From assembly GCF_025966695.1 (NCBI RefSeq), contig NZ_JAOEIY010000003.1:62001-126000 (forward strand): a DNA stretch of 64,000 nucleotides, in the 5' to 3' direction. A program made the translations under genes and the position numbers. Position 1 is the stretch's first letter, and each line of letters starts with the position of its first letter. Under the pieces are notes generated by a model. It searched no databases. It was not told the origin of the DNA and saw nothing but the letters and a program-made list of their open reading frames with translations. This document shows, in pieces, positions 16,492 to 27,103 of the stretch. The stretch comes from Stutzerimonas sp. S1. Its GTDB lineage: Bacteria > Pseudomonadota > Gammaproteobacteria > Pseudomonadales > Pseudomonadaceae.

Positions 16492-18048
16492 TCAGGCGGC
16501 AGAGGTGGAAACAGGGGTGTCGCTGGTATCGAACTGGCCGGCCATCCAGCGGCCGACTTCGACCAGGCAGGTGCTGGCGGTGGCGCGCTGTGGCGACAGC
16601 CTGCCGCCGCTCAGCGCAGCGATGCGGTCGCTGATCTGGAACAGCTCCTCGAGGTCTTCGGAGATCACCAGAATCGCCGCGCCGGCATCGCGCAGTTCGA
16701 TCAGCGCGCGGTGGATCGCCGCCGCCGCGCCGACGTCCACGCCCCAGGTCGGGTGCGCGGCGATCAGCAGCTTCGGCTGCTGCAGGATTTCGCGACCAAG
16801 GATGAATTTCTGCAGGTTGCCGCCAGACAGGCTCGCCGCCGGGGTCTGTGCGTCCGGCGTCTTCACGGCGAAGCGCTGGATGACCTGTTCGGCGAAGGCG
16901 CGCACCTTGCCGCGGCGGATCATGCCCTGCTCGACCATGCCGGTCTGCTGATAGGCGGTGAGCAGGCCGTTGTCGGCCAGGCTCATGCTCGGCACCGCGC
17001 CGTGACCGAGGCGTTCGGCCGGCACGAAGGCCATACCATGGCGACGGCGGGCGTCGGGGCGCAGATGGGCGACGTCGTCACCGAGAAAGCGGATATGCCT
17101 CGCCTGTGCAGCCGGCAGGCGCTGTTCGCCGCTGAGCAGGGCGAGCAGTTCGTCCTGGCCGTTACCGGCGACCCCAGCGATGCCGACGATCTCGCCGGCG
17201 CGTACTTCCAGATCGATCTCTTCGAGGGATACGCCGAACGGATCGGCGTTGTGCCAGGACAGCCGCTCCACACGCAGGAACGGGGCGCGGCCCTCGCTCT
17301 TCGGGTATTCGGCTTCCAGCCCCTCGGCATCGCCGACCATCAGCCGCGCCAGTTCCAGGTCCGAGCATTCGGCCGGCACGCACTCGCCGGATACGCGACC
17401 GGCGCGCAGCACCGTGGCGCTCTGGCACAGCGCGCGCACTTCATTGAGCTTGTGGCTGATGAACAGGATGCTGCAGCCCTCCGCGGCCAGCCGGCGCAGG
17501 GTGACGAACAGCTCGTCGGCCTCCTGCGGGGTAAGCACCGAGGTCGGCTCGTCGAGGATCAGCAGGCGGATGTCCTGCATCAGGCAACGGATGATCTCTA
17601 CCCGCTGGCGCTCGCCGATGGACAGGCTGTGCACCAGCCGTTGCGGCTCCAGCGGCATGCCGTAGCGCTGCGAGACCTCGCGGATTTTCGGCTCCAGCTG
17701 CTTCGGCGTACCGGCCTTGGCGCCCAGGGCGAGGGCGATGTTCTCCGCCACCGAGAGCGTCTCGAACAGCGAGAAGTGCTGGAACACCATGCCGATGCCG
17801 CGTTCGCGGGCCTGGGCCGGGTCGCGCATCGTCACCCGTTCGCCCTGCCAGTGGATTTCGCCGGCGTCCGGCTGGGTGACGCCATAGATGATCTTCATCA
17901 GCGTGCTCTTGCCGGCGCCGTTCTCGCCGAGCAGGGCGTGGATCTCGCCCGGCTGGATCGACAGGTCGATACGGTCGTTGGCCAGGCAGCCTGGGTACTG
18001 TTTGGTGATGCCGCAGAGCTTGAGGCGTGCGGTCTGGGAATCGGGCAT
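16492..18048 (-). CDS. ABC transporter ATPase, double-domain nucleoside/purine type
   Basis: This 518-residue protein has two fused nucleotide-binding domains, as in the ATPases of BMP-type and sugar importers. The first has Walker A GENGAGKST (41-49), signature LSIGERQ and Walker B LLILDEPTS. The second has a degenerate Walker A (GVAGNGQDE) and signature LSGGNLQK, usual for the family. Start 18048 (MPDSQTARLK) is chosen because the predicted sigma-54 start point is near 18073; an ATG at 18072 would leave essentially no leader. It is the first gene of the transporter unit. Confidence 0.92.
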   Translation of the reverse strand: MPDSQTARLKLCGITKQYPGCLANDRIDLSIQPGEIHALLGENGAGKSTLMKIIYGVTQPDAGEIHWQGERVTMRDPAQARERGIGMVFQHFSLFETLSVAENIALALGAKAGTPKQLEPKIREVSQRYGMPLEPQRLVHSLSIGERQRVEIIRCLMQDIRLLILDEPTSVLTPQEADELFVTLRRLAAEGCSILFISHKLNEVRALCQSATVLRAGRVSGECVPAECSDLELARLMVGDAEGLEAEYPKSEGRAPFLRVERLSWHNADPFGVSLEEIDLEVRAGEIVGIAGVAGNGQDELLALLSGEQRLPAAQARHIRFLGDDVAHLRPDARRRHGMAFVPAERLGHGAVPSMSLADNGLLTAYQQTGMVEQGMIRRGKVRAFAEQVIQRFAVKTPDAQTPAASLSGGNLQKFILGREILQQPKLLIAAHPTWGVDVGAAAAIHRALIELRDAGAAILVISEDLEELFQISDRIAALSGGRLSPQRATASTCLVEVGRWMAGQFDTSDTPVSTSAA

Positions 18049-18082
18049 GGGGGCGTCCGCTGGGTTTCTCATGGCCAGGGTG

Positions 18083-18099
18083 TAGCAAAAAGCTGGCCA
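18083..18099 (-). promoter_or_regulatory. Sigma-54 promoter of the ABC transporter genes
   Basis: The minus strand reads TGGCCAGCTTTTTGCTA, with GG and GC separated by 10 bp and good agreement with the consensus TGGCAC-N5-TTGCW. The predicted start is near 18073. It differs at one base from the promoter before the BMP-type gene, so the two ends of the cluster are probably co-regulated. Confidence 0.8.
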
Positions 18100-18173
18100 G
18101 ACAGTCAGGAATTGAGGTGCGACGCGGCCACGGCAGCTGTGCCGCCGGTTGGCCATGCGACGATGTTAGCCGG

Positions 18174-18232
18174 TGCATCGCTTTGGCGCTCCACTCGGTG
18201 ACACCATCGTGCCGATGCACTGCGTTGGGGCA
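18174..18232. promoter_or_regulatory. Two NtrC-like enhancer sites upstream of the ABC genes
   Basis: TGCACTGCGTTGGGGCA (18216-18232) matches the NtrC consensus TGCACY-N4-TGGTGCA at all but one defined position. TGCATCGCTTTGGCGCT (18174-18190) is a weaker match. Their centres are 42 bp apart, about four helical turns, and lie roughly 110 and 150 bp upstream of the predicted sigma-54 start. This fits nitrogen-responsive activation; binding is inferred. Confidence 0.55.
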
Positions 18233-18296
18233 GGACGACCGCGGGCCGGATGGGCTGCTAAGCTAACCGTCCTTTCCGCTTCCACCGGTTGCCTGC

Positions 18297-19217
18297 ATGA
18301 ACCAGATGGACCTTCATTCCGCCGAGGAAACGATTGCCCAGCGTGCCGCACTGGCGCGGCTGATCGATGGCCTCTTGCGCGACGACGGCATGCATCCCAC
18401 CGCGATTGACGACCTCTACCTGATCCGCTGCAGCGCGCCGAGCGAACTGGTGCATGGGCTGCACAAGCCGGCGTTGTGCATCATCGTGCAGGGCAGCAAG
18501 GAGGTGCGCCTGGGCGACGAGCTGTACACCTACGATGCGCTGCACTATCTGGTGGTCTCGGTCACCGTGCCGGTGGCTGGCCGTGTGCTGGAGGCTTCGT
18601 CTGGCGAGCCGTACCTGTGCATCCGCCTGGATATCGATCCGGCAATGGTCGCCACCCTGGTCGCCGAAAGCGCGCCGTTGAGCCAGCCCGTGGAAGGGCC
18701 GGCGCGCGGGGTCTATCTGGATCGCATCGATGCGCCGTTGCTCGACGCTACGCTGCGTCTGGTGCGACTGCTCGCCAGCCCGCAGGACATCCCGGTGCTG
18801 GCGCCGCTGGCCATGCGCGAGATCTTTTACCGCCTGCTTTGCGGGCGCCAGGGCCGCCACCTGCACGAGATCGCAGTGCGCGACAGTCAAGGCCATCGCG
18901 TCACCCGCGCCATCGAATGGCTGAACCGCAACTACGTCGAGCCGCTGCGCATCGAGGAACTGGCGCAGCGGGTCAACCTCAGCAGCTCGACGCTGCATCA
19001 CCGCTTCAAGGCGCTCACTGCGATGAGCCCGCTGCAATACCAGAAGCAGCTGCGCCTGCAGGAGGCGCGGCGGCTGCTGATCGCCGAGGGGCTCGATGTG
19101 TCCAGCGCCGGCTACCGGGTCGGCTACGAAAGCCCCTCGCAGTTCAGCCGCGAGTACAGCCGGCTGTTCGGCGCCTCGCCGGTGAAGGATCTGGCGCGGC
19201 TGCGCAGCATTGCCTGA
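18297..19217 (+). CDS. AraC-family transcriptional regulator
   Basis: This is a 306-residue regulator with an N-terminal AraC_N cupin-like domain (LHKPALCIIVQGSKEVRLGD and the YLVVSVTVPV strand, about residues 20-190) and a C-terminal double helix-turn-helix (about 205-300; LAQRVNLSSSTLHHRFK and GYRVGYESPSQFSREYSRLFG). Its ATG at 18297 has no strong ribosome site, and an in-frame ATG lies three codons later. It is divergent from the ABC genes and shares their control region, but members of this branch often regulate neighbouring oxidoreductases, so a role in purine control is unproven. Confidence 0.88.
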   Translation: MNQMDLHSAEETIAQRAALARLIDGLLRDDGMHPTAIDDLYLIRCSAPSELVHGLHKPALCIIVQGSKEVRLGDELYTYDALHYLVVSVTVPVAGRVLEASSGEPYLCIRLDIDPAMVATLVAESAPLSQPVEGPARGVYLDRIDAPLLDATLRLVRLLASPQDIPVLAPLAMREIFYRLLCGRQGRHLHEIAVRDSQGHRVTRAIEWLNRNYVEPLRIEELAQRVNLSSSTLHHRFKALTAMSPLQYQKQLRLQEARRLLIAEGLDVSSAGYRVGYESPSQFSREYSRLFGASPVKDLARLRSIA

Positions 19218-19439
19218 CTAGCGCGGCACCGGCGCACATGGCGCAGGGAGGGCGGAGGTGTAGATGGTGCAGCGTGAGAGTAATTCCGGCGTGGAGCGGG
19301 TCGAGGCGCTACAGACTCTAGGCAAGAAACGGTAGCCGTTGCTTCGCCGGGCAAGTTACGCAAACGATAGGCGCATGCCCGTGTGGGGCGCTCGCCAGCC
19401 TGCCGGATGACAGCCGAGCAGGCTTTCTTTCGTGACCAG

Positions 19440-20798
<1,359 letters not shown>

Positions 20799-20961
20799 TT
20801 GTAGTTGCGTCTCGCCGATGAAGGCGGCCATTCTAACCCCCTCGAGGGTGCGGTCCGAAACGACTATTGGCCCGTGATCGGATGTGATGCCTTTGGCCGG
20901 CCAACCGCTGGCGGGTGACCGCGAGCGATCAGGGTTTCCAACCGCCGGCTAAGGAGAAGGG

Positions 20962-22194
20962 ATGCAGCAGCGCATCGACAATCTGGTGGAGTTCTGCCGT
21001 TTCCTGGTGCAGCGTTTTCTGGCTGACCGAGGCCCGCACAGCGCTGCAGCCTTGACCTACACCACGCTGTTTGCCGTGGTGCCGATGATGACTGTCACGT
21101 TCGCCATGCTGTCGGCGATTCCCGCGTTTCAGGGCGTAGGCGAACAGATCCAGCTGTATATCTTCAAGAATTTCATTCCCTCCACTGGTGCGACGATCCA
21201 GGAGTACCTGGTGGCGTTCACCGGTCAGGCGCGCCAGCTGACCTGGTTCGGCGTCGGTTTGCTGATGGCGACTGCGCTGATGATGCTGCTGACCATTGAG
21301 AAGGCCTTCAACACCATCTGGCGCGTGCGTCAGCCGCGCCGGGGCGTCTCGAGCTTCCTGCTGTACTGGGCGATCCTCAGTCTCGGTCCTTTGCTACTCG
21401 GTGCAGGCTTCGCAACGAGTACCTACATCGCCTCGCTGTCGCTGATCTCCGGGCCATATGCGTTGCTCGGTGTGGGTACATTGCTGAAGGTGATGCCGCT
21501 GGTGTTGAGCGTGGCGGCCTTCACACTGATCTATGCGGCAGTGCCCAATACTCGCGTGCCGCTACGCCATGCGCTGGTTGGCGGTGTGTTTGCGGCTGTG
21601 CTGTTGGAGGCCGCTAAGCAGCTGTTCGGCTTGTACGTCAGCTATTTTCCGAGTTATCAGCTGATCTACGGTGCCTTCGCTGCGGTGCCACTGTTCCTGT
21701 TGTGGATCTACCTGTCGTGGATGATCCTGCTGATCGGCGCCGAGCTGGTCTGCGGCCTGTCTTCTTCGCAGCAATGGCGACGCCGTCCCTTGCCGCGCCT
21801 GCTGGTGATGCTGGTTCTGTTACGGCTGCTGTATGAGCGCCAGCAGGAAGGGCGGGAGCTTAGCGTGCGCGACATGCATCGGGCCGGCTGGCATCTGCCT
21901 GAGGACGAGTGGGATGAGCTGCTGGAGTTCTTTGAACGTGAGCAATTGGTCTGTCGGACTGGCGCGGGCGGCTGGGTTCTGTGCCGTGATTTGAGTCATT
22001 ACAGTCTCGATCAGCTGCTTCGCCATAACCCTTGGCCGTTGTCGGGACTGGAAAAGCTGCCTGACGAGCTGCCCGAGCCCTGGTATCCCACCTTACGCCG
22101 TTCGCTGGCGTTGCTGCAGCAGGAGCAGCTAAACCTGTTTGGCGGAAGTCTGGCCGATTGGCTGAGTGTCGGTAGTGACAAAAACGGTCAGTAG
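20962..22194 (+). CDS. YihY/BrkB-family membrane protein
   Basis: This 410-residue inner-membrane protein has an N-terminal six-helix YihY domain (about residues 30-275; [17 protein letters not shown] and the [11 protein letters not shown] motif) and a charged C-terminal extension of about 130 residues resembling a winged-helix domain. It has been annotated as ribonuclease BN in error in many genomes; the family has no proven nuclease activity. The ATG is preceded by AAGGAGAAGGG. It is divergent from the arsC-wrbA operon. Confidence 0.9.
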   Translation: MQQRIDNLVEFCRFLVQRFLADRGPHSAAALTYTTLFAVVPMMTVTFAMLSAIPAFQGVGEQIQLYIFKNFIPSTGATIQEYLVAFTGQARQLTWFGVGLLMATALMMLLTIEKAFNTIWRVRQPRRGVSSFLLYWAILSLGPLLLGAGFATSTYIASLSLISGPYALLGVGTLLKVMPLVLSVAAFTLIYAAVPNTRVPLRHALVGGVFAAVLLEAAKQLFGLYVSYFPSYQLIYGAFAAVPLFLLWIYLSWMILLIGAELVCGLSSSQQWRRRPLPRLLVMLVLLRLLYERQQEGRELSVRDMHRAGWHLPEDEWDELLEFFEREQLVCRTGAGGWVLCRDLSHYSLDQLLRHNPWPLSGLEKLPDELPEPWYPTLRRSLALLQQEQLNLFGGSLADWLSVGSDKNGQ

Positions 22195-22352
22195 CTGAGC
22201 GAATGTGCTGGTTCTGTATGGCAGTTCGGTATCGCGCGGGCTGCATATAACCAGCGTAGGCACACGTCAATCTCGCGGGTTCGCTCGTGAACTCGGTGAC
22301 TGGCATGTTTCTCGCTCATGGGCTGGGAGGGCGATAGGAAAGGACCACTGCA

Positions 22353-22547
22353 GTGAAGAGCGAACGCAAGAGCATTATCTATCTGCATGAGCGGGCTCCG
22401 GACGTGGCCCTGGAGTCGCTGAACCGTCTGACCGGCTTGGCGTTCAGCAGTTGGCCGGAGTCGCTCGCTGGTTCGTGCGAGCGGCGGGACGAGCCCGCCG
22501 TGCTGGCAATCGAGAAAGTGCGTGTGCTGGGAAAGGTGACTCGCTGA
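22353..22547 (+). CDS. Small hypothetical protein (64 residues)
   Basis: This GTG-started frame has GGAAAGGA 8 to 15 bp upstream. The N-terminus (MKSERKSIIYLHERAPDVAL) looks like a real soluble protein, and the next part, LNRLTGLAFSSWPESL, has an ordered helical look; the final 20 residues are poorer. It ends 3 bp before the convergent hypothetical gene. I recall short proteins of similar beginning next to yihY in other pseudomonads but cannot confirm it. No function can be given. Confidence 0.5.
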   Translation: MKSERKSIIYLHERAPDVALESLNRLTGLAFSSWPESLAGSCERRDEPAVLAIEKVRVLGKVTR

Positions 22548-22550
22548 CGC

Positions 22551-22943
22551 TCAGGCCTGCGCCAGCTGATCCGGCAACACGGTCCGTTCGGCAGGTTGCA
22601 CGAACAGCTCGTCCACCTTCATCAGCTCGACCACAACGTTACTGCGCAGATAGACCTGCAAGTCCTCTATCTTGCTCTTGACGGGCACGCGTGCCACGCC
22701 GGAAAGCAGAATCTTGCCATTGGTGTCGGTGCGGCCGTGGTCCACCGTGGCTTCGCGGCGCTGCTGGCCGTCACGGTACTTAACCACCAGTGAGACACCT
22801 AGCCCCGCGTGTCCGTGCAGCTGCAGCCAGCTGGCGACGTTGAACTCGGCGACGCGACCTTCATAGGGAGTGAGCGCGATTGGCGCTTGATCGACGATGC
22901 GCGACGGAACGGAACCGACCAGTTTGTCATGAGTCTTGGACAT
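22551..22943 (-). CDS. Conserved hypothetical protein (130 residues)
   Basis: The start MSKTHDKLVGSV at 22943 is preferred over longer in-frame forms, whose extra N-terminus is arginine- and cysteine-rich and looks non-coding. The protein lacks a signal peptide and membrane helices, and predicts a mostly beta structure (LQLHGHAGLGVSLVVKYRDG, LRSNVVVELMKVDELFVQP). It occupies the place of PA0952 between yihY and the thioredoxin gene of P. aeruginosa, as I remember it. Its function is unknown. Confidence 0.75.
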   Translation of the reverse strand: MSKTHDKLVGSVPSRIVDQAPIALTPYEGRVAEFNVASWLQLHGHAGLGVSLVVKYRDGQQRREATVDHGRTDTNGKILLSGVARVPVKSKIEDLQVYLRSNVVVELMKVDELFVQPAERTVLPDQLAQA

Positions 22944-23190
22944 GGCTTCGCTGCTGGGGGTGGCTGATGGGTGCGAAATTATAGGCAGTGCTCTCCTGGC
23001 AAAACTGTGCGCTCCGCCGATGCAGCGCGTGACTGGTCTCCCAGTTTGGTGAAAACGCCGGTTAGTTGGCGTCCAGGTTCGGGCTCGACATAAAGGCGGC
23101 ATTGCGTCTCGCGGTCCTGGCTTGCCAGGTAGCTCTGTGTCGGCGCTTGGTTCAAGCTATCCTGCGCAGATACCTGTCGAGGATGATGTC

Positions 23191-23649
23191 ATGAACAAGC
23201 GAAGGGCCCTGCTGATCGTTCTCGCGGCAGGCTTGCTACTCAGCGGCTGCGAGAAAGACTGGGGTGTGGATCAGCATGGGCAGGTCGTCTCAGCCGAACA
23301 GCTGCAGGGTCGCTGGCTGTTGATCAACTACTGGGCCGAGTGGTGCGGGCCGTGCCGCACCGAAATTCCGGAGTTGAATCGCCTGGCCGAATCGCAGACC
23401 GATGTACAGGTGCTCGGGGTCAACTTCGATGAGCTTCGTGGCGAAGAGCTGGCGCAGGCCGCCGAGCTGCTGGGAATTCGCTTCCGCGTACTCAGCGACG
23501 ACCCCGCCCAGCGCCTGCGGTTGTCCCGCAGCGCGGTTCTGCCCGTTACTTATCTGGTCGATGAAACGGGGACGGTGCGTGAGCGGCTGGTCGGTGAGCA
23601 GACTGCCGAGGGGCTCCTGGTCCGTTTGGCGCAGTTGCGTGGCGACTAG
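23191..23649 (+). CDS. TlpA-like lipoprotein thioredoxin
   Basis: This 152-residue protein has a lipoprotein signal ending in LLLSGC (Cys20) and a thioredoxin fold with the redox motif WAEWCGPC (Cys52, Cys55) followed by the cis-proline region LPVTYLVDE. It would be anchored in the envelope and act in periplasmic disulfide reduction or thiol maintenance. The ATG at 23191 has GAGGATG upstream; an in-frame ATG 23 codons earlier would disrupt the signal peptide. Its partners are unknown. Confidence 0.9.
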   Translation: MNKRRALLIVLAAGLLLSGCEKDWGVDQHGQVVSAEQLQGRWLLINYWAEWCGPCRTEIPELNRLAESQTDVQVLGVNFDELRGEELAQAAELLGIRFRVLSDDPAQRLRLSRSAVLPVTYLVDETGTVRERLVGEQTAEGLLVRLAQLRGD

Positions 23650-23674
23650 CTAGGCAGTCGTTCACAACTGACGA

Positions 23675-24247
23675 TCAGGGGCGGACGTACCAGAAGTCCT
23701 GCCAGAAGCCGATGACTTTGGCCGGATAGCGGTGCTTGCCCAGACTGCCGTTGTAGCGGGCGAGCGCTCGGCTGATGTCGCCCTTCTCCTTGCGCAGGTA
23801 GTAGCTGAGGATAGTGCAGCCATAGCGCAGATTGGTGGCATTGTCGGTGAGGTTGTCCTGCGGGCGCCCCAGTTCGGCTTTCCAGAACGGCATCACCTGC
23901 ATCATGCCTTGCGCACCGACGCTGGAAATAGCGAAGCGGTCGAAGCGGCTCTCGGCGTGGATCAGCGCCATGACCAGATCGGGACGCAACCCGGCCTTGG
24001 TCGCTTCGCGATGCACCAGGCGCAGCAGGGTGAGGCGTTCCTCGGTGTCGGCGACGTAGCGCTTGAGGCGGGTCGACATGTCCAGCAGCCAGACTTCGGC
24101 ATCGAAGCGATCCTGGAAGCTGTCCGCTTCAGAGACTGTGCGTTGCATCAGTTCGCGCAGCTCGGGCTCCGGTGCCTGACGAATATTGGCCTGGATGGCG
24201 GGCGTCATGAGCAGCAACGCCGACAGGAGGCAGCTACGCCACAGCAT
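23675..24247 (-). CDS. Lytic transglycosylase (SLT domain)
   Basis: This 190-residue exported protein (signal peptide about 1-20, LLSALLLMTPAIQA) has an SLT fold at about residues 80-180. The catalytic Glu99 sits in ALIHAESRFDRFA, and GAQGMMQVMP and the RYNGSLGKHRYP motif follow. Such enzymes cleave peptidoglycan glycan strands to form anhydromuropeptides. The start at 24247 is 4 bp after the stop of the lipoprotein gene upstream, so the two are co-translated. The C-terminus ends in KVIGFWQDFWYVRP. Confidence 0.92.
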   Translation of the reverse strand: MLWRSCLLSALLLMTPAIQANIRQAPEPELRELMQRTVSEADSFQDRFDAEVWLLDMSTRLKRYVADTEERLTLLRLVHREATKAGLRPDLVMALIHAESRFDRFAISSVGAQGMMQVMPFWKAELGRPQDNLTDNATNLRYGCTILSYYLRKEKGDISRALARYNGSLGKHRYPAKVIGFWQDFWYVRP

Positions 24248-24251
24248 CTGC

Positions 24252-25208
24252 TCAGTCGCTTTCCGGCGCAGGGCTGAGGTTGCGGCCGGCATTCTGCATC
24301 AGGCTACGTAGAAACTCCTGCTGCAGCTCCGGGTCATGCCGGGTCAGCTCGATCAGACTCTGTTCGAGTTCGCTGGCTTCCTCTTCCAGGCCAAGCTCGG
24401 ACAGGCGTTTGACCCGATGCACCCACTGCGTCACGTCGTCTTCTTCCAGGTCATCGAAGATCAGGTCGTGGGCTTCCAGCAGCTTGCCGCGCAGTGTGTG
24501 ACTGACCAGCAGTACTGCATCGGCACGCGTACCGTCCTGCTCATCCTCGACGCTCAGCAGCAGCTTGCCGATCGGGCTGATGTCCTGTTCGGCGAACGGC
24601 CCGTCGAGCAGGTTGAGGTGCAGCACGCCGTTGCGGTCAGTGTTCAGCTCGTGGATCTGTTCGCCTGCGCTGATCCGCACTGGGCGTTCGGCCCAGGGTA
24701 GGCTGGAGTATTCCAAGCGAGTATCGCGGCGCTGTTCGTCGAGGCTGGCGAGGTTCTGCTGCGAGCGGCCGTTGGACTCGACGTTGATGAAGGGGTTGAG
24801 GCCGGCAAAACCGTAGCTGATCCAGCCGCGGGTGGCGCTTTCCGGCACGTTGCCAAGCAGCACGACGTTGACTAGGTTGGCGCCGATGCCGGCGACCACC
24901 GCAACCGCCCCGAGCGGTATCTCGTACAGCTCGCGCCAGGCCTGGTACGGCGTGTAGCGATCGTAACGGCGGGTGACTTCGAAATCGATGACTTCGAAGG
25001 TCCGCTGCTCCTGAATACGGATGCGCCGTTGCGGTAACTCCAGCACCGGCGGTTCGCCAACCTCGATGCGCAGGCTATGGTCGAGCGGCTTGCGCTCGGT
25101 TCTGGCCTCATGCTCGCTGCGTTGCGGCAGATGGTTGGCGCAGCCGCCAAGCAGCAGCGCCGCGCAGAGCGCGGCGCCAGTTGAAACTACAACACGTCGG
25201 TTGAACAT
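24252..25208 (-). CDS. Hypothetical lipoprotein upstream of the transglycosylase
   Basis: This 318-residue protein has a lipoprotein signal (lipobox LLGGC, Cys23) and no domain that I recognise. A glycine-rich hydrophobic stretch (EIPLGAVAVVAGIGANLVNVVLL, about 95-118) may contact the membrane, and the C-terminal 60 residues are acidic and helical. It lies between proS and the lytic transglycosylase, with 9 and 4 bp spacing, so all three form one transcript. A cell-wall role is suggested only by the neighbour. Confidence 0.8.
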   Translation of the reverse strand: MFNRRVVVSTGAALCAALLLGGCANHLPQRSEHEARTERKPLDHSLRIEVGEPPVLELPQRRIRIQEQRTFEVIDFEVTRRYDRYTPYQAWRELYEIPLGAVAVVAGIGANLVNVVLLGNVPESATRGWISYGFAGLNPFINVESNGRSQQNLASLDEQRRDTRLEYSSLPWAERPVRISAGEQIHELNTDRNGVLHLNLLDGPFAEQDISPIGKLLLSVEDEQDGTRADAVLLVSHTLRGKLLEAHDLIFDDLEEDDVTQWVHRVKRLSELGLEEEASELEQSLIELTRHDPELQQEFLRSLMQNAGRNLSPAPESD

Positions 25209-25217
25209 GGTTTCCGA

Positions 25218-26933
25218 TCAGCGTGGGACACGCGAATTGATGAAGGGCAGGATGTCTGCAGCAGCGACTGCCTGAGGCTCTGCATCGCGGCGGTGCTTGT
25301 ACTCCAGGGTGCCGTCGGCCAAGCCGCGATCGCCGATGACGATACGATGCGGAATGCCGATCAGCTCCATGTCGGCGAATTTGACGCCCGGACTGGTCTT
25401 CTTGTCACGGTCGTCGAGCAGCACCTCGTAGCCGGCGGCGGTCAGCTCGGCGTAGAGCTTATCGGTCGCCTCGCGCACGGCCTCGTTCTCGTACTTCATC
25501 GGTACGAGGGCGATCTGGAACGGCGCTAGGGCATCCGGCCAGAGAATGCCGCGCTCGTCGTAATTCTGCTCGATGGCAGCGGCGACCACGCGGGAAACAC
25601 CAATGCCATAGCAGCCCATGATCAGCGTTGCGGGCTTGCCGTTCTCGCCCATGACCTGGCAATTCATGGCTTCGCTGTACTTGGTGCCGAGCTGGAAGAT
25701 ATGGCCAACCTCGATGCCGCGCTTGATCACTAGGCTGCCCTGGCCATCCGGACTCGGGTCGCCGGCGACCACATTGCGCAGATCCGCAACTTCCGGCAGC
25801 GGCAGGTCACGCTCCCAGTTCAGGCCAAAGTAATGCTTGTCGTCGACGTTGGCGCCGGCACCGAAGTCGCTCATCAGCGCGACTGAACGGTCGATGACGC
25901 AGGGAATCGGCAGGTTCAGCGGGCCCAGCGAGCCAGGGCCGGCACCGATGGAGGTGCGGATCTCGGCCTCAGAGGCAAATACCAATGGGCTGGCTACCTG
26001 CGCCAGGTTGGCGGCCTTGATCTCGTTGAGTTCGTGGTCGCCACGCACGATCAGGGCGACCAGCTGGCCCTTCTCGACGCCATGCACGACGAGCGTCTTG
26101 ATGGTCTTCTCAATGGCCAGGTCGAACTGTTCTACCAACTCGGCGATGGTCTTGGCATGCGGCGTGTCGACCAGACGCAGCTCCTCGGCCGGTGCGGCGC
26201 GCTCGGTCTCGCGAGGGAGGGCCTCGGCTTTCTCGATATTGGCGGCGTAGTCGGAGGTGTCGCTGAAGGCGATATCGTCTTCCCCCGACTCGGCCAGCAC
26301 ATGAAACTCATGCGAGCCAGTGCCGCCGATCGAGCCGGTATCGGCCTGCACTGGGCGGAAGTTCAGGCCCAGACGGGTGAAGATGTTGCAGTAGGCCTGG
26401 TGCATACGGTCGTAGGTTTCCTGCAGCGATTCCTGGCTCAGGTGGAAGGAGTAGGCGTCCTTCATCAGGAATTCGCGGCCACGCATCAGGCCGAAGCGTG
26501 GGCGGATCTCGTCACGGAACTTGGTCTGGATCTGATAGAAGTTGATCGGCAGTTGCTTGTAACTGTTCAGTTCGTTGCGTGCCAGGTCGGTAATCACTTC
26601 TTCGTGGGTCGGGCCTACGCAGAATTCGCGTCCATGACGATCCTTCACCCGCAGCAGCTCAGGGCCGTACTGCTCCCAACGCCCGGATTCCTGCCAGAGT
26701 TCGGCGGGCTGGATCGCCGGCATCAGCACTTCCAGGGCGCCGGCCTTGTTCATTTCCTCGCGGACGATCGCCTCTGCCTTGCGCAGGGCGCGCAGCCCCA
26801 TCGGCATCCAGGTGTACAAGCCGGAGGCCAGCTTGCGGATCATCCCGGCGCGCAGCATCAGCTGATGGCTGATCACTACTGCATCAGACGGGGTTTCTTT
26901 GAGGGTCGAGAGCAGGAACTGACTGGTGCGCAT
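25218..26933 (-). CDS. proS: Prolyl-tRNA synthetase, bacterial type
   Basis: This cytoplasmic enzyme charges tRNA-Pro. The 571 residues show the class II motifs (motif 1 near [13 protein letters not shown], motif 2 [18 protein letters not shown], motif 3 [13 protein letters not shown]), a YbaK-type editing domain inserted at about residues 230-385 ([19 protein letters not shown]), and a C-terminal anticodon-binding domain. This is the bacterial long form. It starts with ATG at 26933; a possible -10 (TACAAT on the minus strand, 26975-26980) lies upstream. Confidence 0.97.
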   Translation of the reverse strand: MRTSQFLLSTLKETPSDAVVISHQLMLRAGMIRKLASGLYTWMPMGLRALRKAEAIVREEMNKAGALEVLMPAIQPAELWQESGRWEQYGPELLRVKDRHGREFCVGPTHEEVITDLARNELNSYKQLPINFYQIQTKFRDEIRPRFGLMRGREFLMKDAYSFHLSQESLQETYDRMHQAYCNIFTRLGLNFRPVQADTGSIGGTGSHEFHVLAESGEDDIAFSDTSDYAANIEKAEALPRETERAAPAEELRLVDTPHAKTIAELVEQFDLAIEKTIKTLVVHGVEKGQLVALIVRGDHELNEIKAANLAQVASPLVFASEAEIRTSIGAGPGSLGPLNLPIPCVIDRSVALMSDFGAGANVDDKHYFGLNWERDLPLPEVADLRNVVAGDPSPDGQGSLVIKRGIEVGHIFQLGTKYSEAMNCQVMGENGKPATLIMGCYGIGVSRVVAAAIEQNYDERGILWPDALAPFQIALVPMKYENEAVREATDKLYAELTAAGYEVLLDDRDKKTSPGVKFADMELIGIPHRIVIGDRGLADGTLEYKHRRDAEPQAVAAADILPFINSRVPR

Positions 26934-27052
26934 GTGGCCGTGGTGTCCTTGCAGAGCGAAAATTTAAGCCCGGCATTGTACGGCTCGCAGGGTGCCTCGT
27001 ACAGAATGGCTCCAGGGGAATCGGGATCCTTGGTCTCCAATGTCGAAACGAA

Positions 27053-27074
27053 GAGCCCGGCTTTCGCCGGGCTC
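27053..27074 (-). terminator. Terminator after the OprD porin gene
   Basis: A perfect 9-bp stem, GAGCCCGGC with GCCGGGCTC, has a 4-nt loop and is followed on the minus strand by TTCGTTTCG. It lies 30 bp after the porin stop and before the proS promoter region. Confidence 0.8.
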
Positions 27075-27103
27075 CATTTCATCGGAATAACGCGTAGTGT
27101 CCG

